From contig NC_065424.1 in the NCBI RefSeq assembly GCF_024362695.1, positions 2,144,786 to 2,208,785 on the forward strand: DNA of 64,000 nt, in the 5' to 3' direction. The stretch is from Pectinophora gossypiella (taxonomy: Eukaryota > Arthropoda > Insecta > Lepidoptera > Gelechiidae). The notes under the pieces were generated by a model. It searched no databases and was not told the origin of the DNA. It worked only from the letters and a program-made list of their open reading frames with translations. Every line of letters begins with the position of its first letter. The stretch's first letter is position 1. Of the stretch, positions 38,801 to 47,100 are shown piece after piece. The translations under genes and the position numbers were made by a program.

Positions 38801-38978
38801 AAACTGTTTCCAGTATGTGGGCTCGCAAGCTTCCCGGTACCTGTCCCGCCATGTCCTGACCAGGGCAGAGACTGCCTCCTACCGCCTAGACATCCGTTAC
38901 GACATCAGTGGACCCCGACGGTCCACCGTCTGCACAGACGCAGACCTCCAGGACGTGCAGAACGGAAAATCAGAGTGA
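23686..38978 (+). CDS. Divergent SLC6-like membrane protein, gene A
   Basis: Exons (all +): 23686-23811, 24718-24848, 24984-25111, 25826-25943, 26874-27113, 29065-29188, 29871-30005, 31128-31211, 31766-31901, 32776-32888, 34299-34421, 35560-35733, 36730-36945, 37761-37850, 38814-38978; they join to 700 aa. It looks like an SLC6 (neurotransmitter:sodium symporter fold) protein. TM3 begins GVSWQVVICG (129-138). EL2 has Cys169/Cys185 and N-glycosylation sites N197 and N212. A TM6-7 segment has RDSALIGISN. TM9 is about 466-482. TM10 has TEAMVVCWMYPLGRLYDD (502-519), the clearest family block. The tail has DWGPR (627-631). The TM1 signature NVWRFPY is degraded to N83..R86-F87, and the TM8 Asp-Ser sodium site aligns with hydrophobic residues. 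I therefore doubt that it is a normal sodium symporter. The start ATG was chosen because paralog B begins at the matching point; an in-frame ATG also exists at 23581. Confidence 0.85.
23945..24232 (+). mobile_element. LINE 3' tail, family 1 (longest)
   Basis: It encodes an ORF remnant with RITKAVYKAKLVGKAGRGRK and YIDQIG before the shared tail. The frame is broken. It lies in gene A intron 1. Confidence 0.65.
24718..24848 (+). CDS. Gene A coding exon 2, replaces the SLC6 TM1a region
   Basis: The exon starts after TTGCAG and ends AGCAG/GTGAGG. It encodes 43 hydrophilic residues, including GERLAFYRGYVTAPSK, where a normal SLC6 protein has the start of hydrophobic TM1. The matching exon of gene B (59579-59709) has exactly the same length and phase, with ERLCYYRCYVTAS at the same place, which supports it as a true exon. 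Confidence 0.82.
25195..25380 (-). mobile_element. LINE 3' UTR, family 3
   Basis: ACTTTATTGCACAAACAGG, GGCGGCCTTATTGCTAAAT and TCTTCCAGGCAGCATC; a relative lies at 38556-38705. Confidence 0.6.
25407..25550. repeat. M3 MITE right half
   Basis: TTTTGTCACGTTTTCTATGA and GTTTTGACGTTTAGTAAAAA in the same order as the full copy. Confidence 0.6.
25988..26450 (+). mobile_element. GAGAGCCTTCAGCG-family retroposon, long copy
   Basis: From GTTCAAACAATCGACGAAAC to TAATGCCATCTGCGGCAAAT. A near-identical copy is at 48810-49262, and 3' fragments are at 5895-5978 and 56035-56126. Poly-A tails on the fragments show that the right end is the 3' end. It could be a SINE or the 3' UTR of a LINE; no tRNA head is evident. 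It lies in gene A intron 4. Confidence 0.7.
27610..27907. repeat. M2 MITE, internally shortened
   Basis: The same ends and arms as the 6427 copy, with about 80 bases missing from the centre. Confidence 0.7.
27995..28275 (-). mobile_element. LINE ORF2 C-terminal fragment
   Basis: The minus strand encodes AGFHPYLVDIPTIRTKRFAS and WNSLPSSVFSNAYNPGAFK, the typical C-terminal end of a jockey/CR1-like reverse transcriptase ORF. Confidence 0.72.
28332..28672 (+). mobile_element. SINE-II full copy
   Basis: Its tRNA-like head resembles that of SINE-I (GCCTCCGTGGTCTAGTGGTT, box B GGGTTCGATTCCC), with the same central domain, but a different 3' end (CCACCAACCCGCAGTGGAGC ... GGGACGTATATAGGC). It lies in intron 5 of gene A. 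Confidence 0.8.
28812..28972. repeat. 161-base TIR element
   Basis: About 47-base arms with a single mismatch, starting GGGGCCTGTTTAATAAAAC. It lies in gene A intron 5. The near-perfect arms indicate a recent insertion. Confidence 0.75.
29600..29705. repeat. M1 MITE half-copy
   Basis: ACTATTAGTGGCATCTTAACG through ATATCAAGTGGAATTTTAGG; only one arm is present. Confidence 0.55.
30063..30435 (-). mobile_element. LINE 3' end, family 2
   Basis: Reverse copy of the sequence at 56797-57085, including the repeated AATCAGAAATCAG tail. In gene A intron 7. Confidence 0.65.
30893..31085 (-). mobile_element. LINE 3' tail, family 1
   Basis: Reverse copy, ending about 40 bases before gene A exon 8. Confidence 0.6.
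31304..31662. mobile_element. SINE-I head-to-head inverted pair
   Basis: 31304-31540 is a plus-strand SINE-I with box A and box B; 31541-31662 is the 5' part of another SINE-I on the minus strand. The two meet at the CAGGGGCCAATGTCCTG region, giving an arrangement with tRNA-like heads at both outer ends. It lies in intron 8 of gene A. Confidence 0.75.
31922..32226 (-). mobile_element. SINE-I full copy
   Basis: From TCTTATCGTGTGG at the left (3' end) to GACCACGGAGGC at the right (5' head). It contains the central domain with a short deletion. Confidence 0.75.
32537..32678 (+). mobile_element. SINE-IV 5' fragment
   Basis: It shows the tRNA-like head TAGCCCAGTTGTTAGAACG and the box B-like AGGTTCTAATTC, then part of the body ending at GGATCATAAAT. 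It lies in intron 9 of gene A. Confidence 0.6.
33462..33562 (-). mobile_element. SINE-II 3' fragment
   Basis: Reverse copy of the SINE-II end (CCCACTGCTGGGCACAGGCC, ATCAACCGGAGGGGG). Confidence 0.65.
33610..33830. repeat. M3 MITE copy
   Basis: ATGAAATTCTGATTACTAAA to TGACTAGTTGGAAACCAGCC; ends are slightly eroded. Confidence 0.62.
33896..34084 (+). mobile_element. SINE-I, 3'-truncated
   Basis: Head CCTCCGTGGTCGAGTGGC and box B GGGTTCGAATCC are present; it stops after the central domain. Confidence 0.7.
34633..34930 (+). mobile_element. SINE-I copy
   Basis: Head CGTGGTCCAGTGGTTCAGC, box B GGGTTCGAATCCC, central domain and CAATAGTAACCCTGACA. The 3' end is slightly shortened. It lies in intron 11 of gene A. 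Confidence 0.75.
35000..35052 (-). mobile_element. SINE-I 3' fragment
   Basis: Only the terminal GAGGTGGATTACCAACCTC part and the following GGTTATTATTG are present. Confidence 0.5.
35080..35165. repeat. M1 MITE half-copy
   Basis: CTTGATATCAACCCAGAATC to GATGTCACTAACACCG, the other arm of the family. Confidence 0.55.
35560..35733 (+). CDS. Gene A exon 12, SLC6 TM10 block
   Basis: This 58-codon exon carries TEAMVVCWMYPLGRLYDD, which follows the SLC6 pattern E..xVxWxYGxxRFxxDI closely, followed by a KIRKWSLWLMPIY segment leading into TM11. The same exon in gene B (45209-45382) has TELVIVCWLYPMSRLFDD. It is the best single piece of evidence for family membership. Confidence 0.88.
35886..36375. 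repeat. Two M1 MITE copies in tandem
   Basis: Copy 1 is about 35886-36110 and copy 2 about 36140-36375. Each has opposing AAGTGGAATTTTCC arms and ends near CACTAACACCC. They lie in gene A intron 12. Confidence 0.72.
36384..36470 (+). mobile_element. SINE-II head fragment
   Basis: Diverged head with GAGCGTTGGGCTCACGATC and GATGGGGATATTGTC, directly downstream of two MITE copies. Confidence 0.55.
37147..37294. repeat. M4 short MITE
   Basis: ACGGTCATGAGTACTAATAT ... ATTGCTCATGACTGTACT; same length as the 7063 copy. Confidence 0.68.
37437..37720. repeat. M3b MITE variant
   Basis: TAGGCTACTTGACAACCTAA at the left, ACGAAACGTCAAAACGAAAG inside, and GACCCAGAAAAATACCCAAT at the right. Related in layout to M3. 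The reverse copy is at 42567-42812. Confidence 0.65.
37905..38165 (+). mobile_element. LINE 3' tail, family 1
   Basis: AGGGCTGGCAGAGGAAGACC and GCGTGCGTGTATGAAACGAC, ending in a TATG repeat; in gene A intron 14. Confidence 0.62.
38180..38365. repeat. Dispersed repeat, TATCGCCGTCTA family
   Basis: Same sequence order as at 17708-17960, in gene A intron 14. Confidence 0.55.
38405..38552. repeat. M1 MITE partial copy
   Basis: GAATTGAAAATAATTT to GATGTCACTAACACCCTG; the left arm is missing. It lies just upstream of a LINE 3' end. Confidence 0.6.
38556..38705 (-). mobile_element. LINE 3' UTR, family 3
   Basis: AATACTTTATTGACCACAAT, CAGGCGGCCTTATTGCTCAT and TTTCTTCCAGGCAACC, directly abutting an M1 MITE. 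Confidence 0.6.
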
Positions 38979-39440
38979 TTTTGTAGTATTTTCCTTTTTT
39001 CGTTTTGTATACTTTTTTTTTAATTATAAATATAAATCTTGATTTTATTTACTTATTTACGGATAATTTCGTTTATGCATAGAATAATGCTACATAATCG
39101 TATCAGAAGGGACACTCCGCGTCAGTTAGCATCGGTAGATTTACGTCACCCCGCTGGGTCCCAGTTCCCACTTTAGTCTGGGCCGTTAAGGACTGTATAT
39201 TAAATATTGAATATATTGAATATTGGAGTAAAGGAGCACACGTCGCATTGACTATCTCGCTCGCACTTACGCGGTAAGGCGGCACACGCTCGGCTAACAA
39301 CGAAATTTTTGTATGGAATGTCCGGGCTGTGCATTAGGTATCTCCCTATTCTTTGGTAGATATTCGAAACAGTCTGCTTTAAATTGTAACCTAAGCTAAC
39401 TCTAAAAGAACAAAGGTTTAATGTTTTAACGGATAATCTG

Positions 39441-39970
39441 ACGACTGCTTCGCTGAACACCCAAAGTGTGCTCCTGGTGGTAGAACGAGTAAATTTTGTA
39501 TGATCCGTAGTGCTCCTTTGGTGGTTTGGTGGAGCACATCTTATGTCGTTATATTTATGGTTCCACTTTACCCCTACAAAGGATGGAACACATGATGACT
39601 ATTTTATTTGCACTTGACTCTGAAGAGTACTTCAAATAAGTTATAGTATCTCTACAATAAAATCTACTTAGATAGAACTACTAATTTGCATAGTCTTTGT
39701 TTAACTTAGAAGGAAGAAAGTTTTGGTTCAATAAAATGATCTTTATTCTTTAAATACTTAACATTATACATTTAAAACAAATATTTCAAGTACTTTCATC
39801 TTAGTAGTTCATTTTAGTAGTCCCTCCAATGTGTTCATAACTTAAAAGGAGCACGACAGGTAACTCAAAAGTTTCCCTTCTGTACCACTAAAGGGGCACA
39901 ACAGAGCATTAGAATTTACCCGTTCTACCACCAGGAGCACACTTTGGGTGTTCAGCGGAGCAATCGTCGA
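39441..39970. repeat. About 530-base TIR element
   Basis: Arms of about 55 bases contain GAACACCCAAAGTGTGCTCC and its complement. The interior has further GGAGCAC repeats and no open frame of note. It could be a non-autonomous DNA transposon. Confidence 0.65.
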
Positions 39971-40071
39971 TAATCTAGTATAAACTCACGCCCATTACAC
40001 CCTATTGGGGTAAGTACAACAGGACAACTTGCAGCTACTTAGAGTTACAAATTTGTAGCCGGTTGGGTCGT

Positions 40072-40255
40072 GTACTAGATAAATTATGATATTCTGATTA
40101 ATAAATAAAGACAGATCTAAAACCAACGAAAAAAATAATAAGTCCGACATTTTATCACGTTTTTCTATGGCGTCACAGTGTGCTTTTTCATACAAATTCC
40201 ATAGTAATTTCGTGTTTTGACGTTTAGTAAAAAGTAACTGATTTGACTCTCTAAC
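40072..40255. repeat. M3 MITE copy
   Basis: GTACTAGATAAATTATGATA to AAAAAGTAACTGATTTGACT. Confidence 0.6.
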
Positions 40256-40925
40256 CTATTAGAGAAAAATGTGCCCCCTAAAAAAAGGATTACCCACTAA
40301 AATACTATATTTAAAGAAAACAAGGTGACAAATAAGTTTAATTTAATATAAAAACCAAAGATAAGCTTATTTAAAAAAACAAATAACTAATAAGTCTAAA
40401 AATAATAAAGTTATCGCGTCACACTACTGTGAAGATAAGAATATCCAGTGCTAGATACACGATTATTTTTTAACATTTAAGTAACGTGACTTACTGTATA
40501 GGTTTGCCTCGAATGGCATTAACTACTAGCCTGAACAAATGGAGAGCGGTAAGGGCTGAAAAATTTAAGACAACATGCTTGAGAGTGCCCTGTGAGTTGC
40601 GAAGCTAGGTTCAACGCGGCATCTGAGAGGTTTATAATTTGAAAAAAATATCGACCTTAAAGGCCAATAGCGATAGTGGAAAGAGGCAAATCGCCCGTTT
40701 CTGCGGGCGGCGAGTACGGCCACATTAAAAGGGCCACGCCCCGAGAATGTCCAAACCACACGCGATAGAGGCAAAGCGTGGACTACGTCGGCGGGGTCGG
40801 TATCGCGGTCCTGAAGTGTTGTCGCGAGCTAATTAGCCGCCTCTATGGCTAGAGTAACCGGGTCGTCGGAGTCGCATATCACGTCCTTCAATCTACATGT
40901 CAGATGTATTGACAGAACTGGGGGG

Positions 40926-41054
40926 TTAAAAAAGCTACATCGAAGCAATTCTATAATTTGCGCATATAGTAAGTGCGCAATGCACTATAGTAAGTGCAAA
41001 TGTCAAATAGCAATATTGCTTTTTTAGATAAATTGCTTTGATGTGGCCTTTTAA
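40926..41054. repeat. M5 palindromic element
   Basis: Arms TTAAAAAAGCTACATCGAAG and TTTGATGTGGCCTTTTAAA, flanked by GGGG and CCCC. Confidence 0.68.
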
Positions 41055-41110
41055 ACCCCCCTGGTTCGTTTGTTAAGGAGTCTAAGAGATTGTATCATCG
41101 AAGGTGATAA

Positions 41111-44100
41111 TCAAATTAACCCCTCGAAAGCCTTCTCAGTTAACACTTCTGGCTGGCGAGGCGCTGCGCCCGCGCCGGCGGCGGCGGCGCCCACGTCACC
41201 GTACCGGATGTCTAGCCGGTAGGATGACGTCTCTGCCTTGCTCAGCAAATGGCGGCTGAGGTAGCGAGACGCTTGCGACGCCACATACTGAAATACAAAA
41301 AGAAAATGTAAACTTAGTCTAGTCAATTTCCATAGCATACGTGATGTTTTAAGCAGCATTAGAAAGAAAGAAAGAAACATTTATTACTCCCGGACACCAC
41401 AGACACAGACAGACAGGTACATTACATTCAACACAGGACAGAAAAACCACACAAAAAAAAACAAAACAAAAAGAAAACAAAGATCAAAAATCATGAACAA
41501 AACAAAAAAGAAAAACATAAGTCATGAAAATAATAATAAAAGTAAGTGTCCTAAATGCAACGCACTGATGGCATTACCATTAACAAATTTATTTATTTAT
41601 TTACATTTCACGACTTGTTGTTTTACCGTGTTAGAGGCGAACTGCTTCCGCAGCTGCCTGGTCACGTGGTCACGTGGGCCCCAGTTGGGCTTCGGCTTGA
41701 TCAACATACGCCAATTCTAAACAAAAATCAATAACGTTAAGAATTATGTTTATTAATTTTATATCTTCTTCTATCGTGTCGATGACAAGTCGAACAACGT
41801 GATTTATAATTTATGTGGTATAATGAAGTAACTCGGGATATTTTTTAAATGTCTTTACTCCTTTTGCACCTTATATTAAAACCAAAATCCTATCACCCGA
41901 CCGACATCGCACCAAAGACTCCCCTTTCTTACTTCTTAAAACTGCTTTACGGCCCATTCATTAACCATCCTCCTTTCATACCATAAACAATCACATTCCC
42001 ATTCATTATCCTTACATAGCATTCTCACTTTCCTACATTTATCAGCCCAATACAAAAAAAAATGTATGCGAACAAAGTATATTATGTAAAAGGTACCTAT
42101 TGTATTGATAAAGCTTAAGGTAAACTTAGTATCTTCTTTCGGTAAAAGGTAAACTCGCTAAACGACAATTTCTCAAAACGGCTGTACTGTAGTACAGTCA
42201 AAGTCAAAAGTTGAAATTATCTACGGGGACAGTAATGTTCCCCAAAAATAATATAGATGGCGCAGTCCAGAATTAACGCGATAATTAGGTACCTATTTTC
42301 TTACTGCTCGGGTATATAATTATTCAAAAATATAATGTAAAGGCAGAGGCATATATAAACATAATTGTTGCTTGATATTTGAATCAGATATGTACAGTCA
42401 TGAACAATATAATGTACCCAGTTTAGGACTCTGTTGCACTAACATATTTGACATTTAGTGAGACTTACAGTTCAATTTGTCAAAAAAGTTAATGTGACAA
42501 GGTACCAAAGTGTCATATTAATGCTCGTGACCGTACGTATAGAATTATGTTGCTACATAAATAGGGTATTTGACTGGGTCAAAGATAAATTATGGAATGG
42601 TAATCGAAAAATAGAAGCCAATCTAAGATGATAAAAATCAATCCAATTTTACTTTTTGACTTATTTTCGAATTTTATTTATGAAATTAAGTTTCACAGTT
42701 TTTATTAATGACATCACAGGACAGTATTTCCATACAATCTCCGAAGAAAAGTTTCGTTTTGACGTTTCGTAAAATGTATCTCATTTGACTAGGTTGTCAA
42801 ATAGCCTATTACTTCTCTATATAAGAATAATATGAATTGAAGAAGTTTTGTGCCTTGCTGTAATGGGTCATCATTTACACTTAAAAACAATTATAAAATA
42901 TCCATAATATGTTTGTTATTGAGGAGGAGCTCGGTGGCGCAGCGGTAAACGCGCTCGGTCTACGATTGTTGAAGTAAATCCACTTTCGCAAAGGTCGGTC
43001 ATAGGATGGGTGACCACAAAAAAAAAAGTTTTCATCTCGAGCTCCTCCGTGCTTCGGAAGGCACGTAAAGCCGTTGGTCCCGGCTGCATTAGCAGTCGTT
43101 AATAACCACCAATCCGCAGTGGGCCCGCGTGGTGGTTTAAGGCCCGATCTCCCTATCCATCCATAGGGAAGGCCCGTGCCCCAGCAGTGGGGACGTTAAT
43201 GGGCTGGTGATGTGATGTGTGTTTGTTATTCATGAAATTAGATGGTTAAACGAAGGCAACACTGAACAGCGCCATCTATATTATTTTTGGGAAACGTAGC
43301 CTGGAAGGTCCCTCATTACATTATACACAAAGTTCATCAATAGTAGAATTACTTAAGGTTCATCAATAGTAATAGAGGAACCCTATTGTTTCTTGACAGC
43401 GGCTATCACTGCTATAGGTGATGTTTAATAGGTAGGTCTTCTTCTTCTAATCCTTTTATCCCCTGTTGGGATATGTAGGACTTGAATAACATATTTCCAC
43501 TTCTCGCAAACGATAACAAAATAATTAATAGGTAGTTACTTTAAAAAAATACATAGAGGTGATGCTGTGAGAACGTGCTCTTGCCACACTGCTAGCGTGA
43601 CAAGGCGCTGTTGCCAGCGCGGCGCTGTTGCCAGCACGGCGCTAGTAGGTTATTGTAATGCATGAAAAACATCACACTGCGGGAAACACGCGGCGATACG
43701 GCAAACGCCCGCAGTGTGGCGAGAGCAAAAATATCCGACCTTTTTTTGTAGTATTATGTATTTGACGATTGCATAGAAGAACCCGATGATTATCGGTCCC
43801 ACGGCGGCGGTCCAACCCCACAGAACCATGCTATAGTCCATACCAATGCTGCACTGTTGCGCTGGTGTTGGTTTGCTCAAAAGTTTGCCGAATGTCATAT
43901 ACATAGTGTACAGCTTGTACTGAAACGACATTAAATACGTACGGTACAATTATTTAGTAAAATGCAAAAATAAATATTTTGTTCTGTAAGTAAATAATAT
44001 TATAATATCAATCCATCTATTTGCGCAGTACTCTTGAAATGTCTTCTGAATGTGTGTGCAATAAAGTGTTATATTATTATTATTTTGAACAAGACTAGCA

Positions 44101-47100
44101 ATGTGTAGCTCGGTGGCGCAGCGGTAAACGCGCTCGGTGTGCGATTGTTGAAGTTAAGCAACTTTCGCAAAGGCCGGTCATAGGATGGGTGAGCACAAAA
44201 AAAAAGTTTTAATTTCGAGCTCCTCCGTGCTTCGGAAGGCACGTTAAGCTGTTGGTCCCGGCTGCATTAGCAGTCGTTAATAACCATCAATCCGCACTGG
44301 GCCCGCGTGATGGTTTAAGATGATGAGCAATGACTTAGCACGAGGATTCGACAGCTTTAAAAATAAAATGTTTTCAAACCCATAGGTTGTTAGTTACAAC
44401 TTCAAATTGCCATCAAATTAATGGTCCGTCGTGTTACAAAAGTACACAATCCCTCAGAGCCGAGTTTTGACATGCCGAGAAGATAATGTACACGACTATA
44501 TCCCAATTAAGATAGTCAGAGCATCCATCGCAAGATGAACGAACTAAGTACCCACACCTCACCGAGCTTTCTGTTAGGCCAACGTGATGGGTGGTGAGCC
44601 GTATCGCCGTCTATACCTAATGGCCGAGTCAACGGTGTTAGTGATAACTGTACTTAAGATATATTAATTACATAATTATTATTTATTCGTAACATAACAT
44701 AACATAAGCAGCCTATATACGTCCCACTGCTGGGCACAGGCCTCCCTTCAATCAACCGGAGGGGGTATGGAGCATACTTCACCACGCTGCTCCACTGCGG
44801 GTTGGTGGAGGTGTTTTTACGGCTAATAGCCGGGACCAACGGCTTAACGTGCCCTCCGAAGCACGGAATCATCTTACATTTTCGGACAATCAGGTGATTC
44901 AAGTCTGAAAAGTCCTTACCAAACAAAGGACAGTCTCACAAAGTGATTTCGACAATGTCCCCATCGGGAATTGAACCCGGACCTCCAGATCGTGAGCTTA
45001 ACGCTCTAACCACTAGACCACGGAGGCTGTTGCCCCTCCCCCCCCCCCCCCCCCTCCTCCGGCGAAATCCTTGCCCCGAAGGTGTCCCCCCGTTGACGAC
45101 AACCACACGACGGTACTTAAGATGAATGGATAACAGGAGCAAAAAAAATGCTGAACGTTTTTTGTTTTTTTGCTCCCAGTGCAGCATAGAAGCAAATATC
45201 TGACTTACCATGCCGTATATAGGTACTATTCTGACGCACCATTTGCGGTAGCCCTGCGGCGGTTTACCGAAGTGGAAGTACGTATCGTCAAACAACCGAG
45301 ACATTGGGTACAACCAGCAGACAATCACCAGCTCCGTTATTGTTGTCCACGCCGCCGTGAATACGTACAGGTAATGTTTCTCCTGTAAAACATAACATGA
45401 AAATCTTCTTGATAGAAATAACTTGGTCAACAGCGAATACCAACAGCATAAGAAATAATAGATTATAACCTATACAATAAGCCAATTATAGGTTTTCGCA
45501 AATAACAACTTAATATCTAGTATATAAGATGAGAACAGCAAACTCGCCAAAAAAATTCACACCCCACCATTTGGAACCGGCTTAGACTACTCAGAAAAAC
45601 CACACCTCAGCTGGTGCCCAATATCTTTAGGTCTAATATTAAACAGATCCAATTCTGTATCACGTGACAATTCATTGAAAGATTTACTAGCTCTGCATAT
45701 ATAAGAATTTTGACGGTAATTAGTTGAAGCAATGGGAAAGAACAAAGGAGCAATCGTAAAACAAGTATAGAAAAAACAGACGTCAAACAGACTTGAATAT
45801 AAATCTAACAATCAATCAGTTTAAAATAAAATGTGCGGTGGATTACCAACCCCATCAACCCTTGTGTCAGGGTTACTATTGAACCGCCAAAGGCCCGTGA
45901 CATGGCTCATGTGACTACTAACTTGCATCAGTAAGTTGTAACCGAGACCAATGGAACCAACTTCAACCTTTGCTAAGTTACCCGGGATCCAAGTGGAGCA
46001 CCCGCCCTTAGTGCGTACCTGGTTATGCTACTTAATGACCCATGTATGGGTCACGGACATATGGAGCTAGTCCGTCATGACCCGTATATGGATCACTGGA
46101 CTGTCAACGTGTTAATAAAGGTTCTATCTCCCTAGTATTATCCCGTTTTCCAGGCTAACATTACCTGAAGATTTGACAGGTCCGGTTTTTTACAGAAGCG
46201 GCTCCCTGTCTGACCTTCCAACCCGTGAAGGGAAAACCAGCCTAATACAAGTTAGGTCACATACCTCCGAAAATACATATCTCGGGAATGTGGGTTTCGT
46301 CACGATGTTTTCCTTCACCGCTGAACACGTGATAATCATTTATGATCCAAACATGAATTCGAAAACAAATTCGACAATCATTGGTTTAGGCTTGTGCTGG
46401 ATTCGAACCAGCGACCTCAAAGTGAAAGGCAAGCGTTCTATCAACTGGGCTGCCACGGCTCTGTTAATAAAGGTTAATATAATATAGTAAACGTAAGTCA
46501 AATATGAAACATAATACCTCTAATTTAAAAACAGAGTTTAAAATCAACCCCATTGTCGATATGAAAAGGCTAGCTGTCCATCTTTTAGTCCATCGCCATT
46601 CGCAGACAATTACTTCGATAAGTATGTGGTAAGTGATAGCCTGAAATAACATAACATAAAAAGCCTATAAAGAGAAAAGAAGGAAAGACCAAAAATAGCT
46701 TATATACACATACACATACATAAACTCACGCCCGTAATCCCTAATGGGGTGGGCAGAGCCACAACTAATCAAAGACAACTTGCAGCCACTGTTGATACGA
46801 ACGATAGCTTACATGGATCAGATTAAAGAGAAGGCGAACGTCGTGTCTTATAAGTAAGTAAGTGAAGGAATTGGTCTTTGATAGACGCGAGTGGAGAATG
46901 CTACACCGAGAAGAGCGTGGCTCTTAAATTAACCACCACTAAAAAGCCTATATACGTTCCACTGCTGGGCACAGGCTTCCCCTCAATCAACCGGAAGGTT
47001 ATGGAGCATACACACTGCTCCACTGCGGGTTGGTGGAGGTGTTTTGCAGCGAGGAGCCGGGACTAACGACGTAACGTGCGCTCCGAAGTAATTCAAAAAT

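Larger units (their letters stand above)
38979..41110. other. Intergenic between convergent genes A and B
   Basis: About 2.1 kb separates the two stop codons. It holds a repeat with short direct ATATTGAATATT-type motifs near 39196-39225, a TIR element at 39441-39970, a MITE at about 40072-40255, a diverged copy of the GAGAGCCTTCAGCGCTCC repeat on the minus strand (about 40507-40865) and a palindromic element at 40926-41054. No coding sequence was recognised. Confidence 0.6.

Noticed and set aside
42950..43015. Possible 5S rRNA gene
   Set aside because: Only the internal promoter-like part is present, inside a SINE repeated nine times.
45013..45195. Open frame with a glycine run on -
   Set aside because: Created by the poly-C run and SINE-II sequence; the real coding exon (45209-45382) is in another frame.
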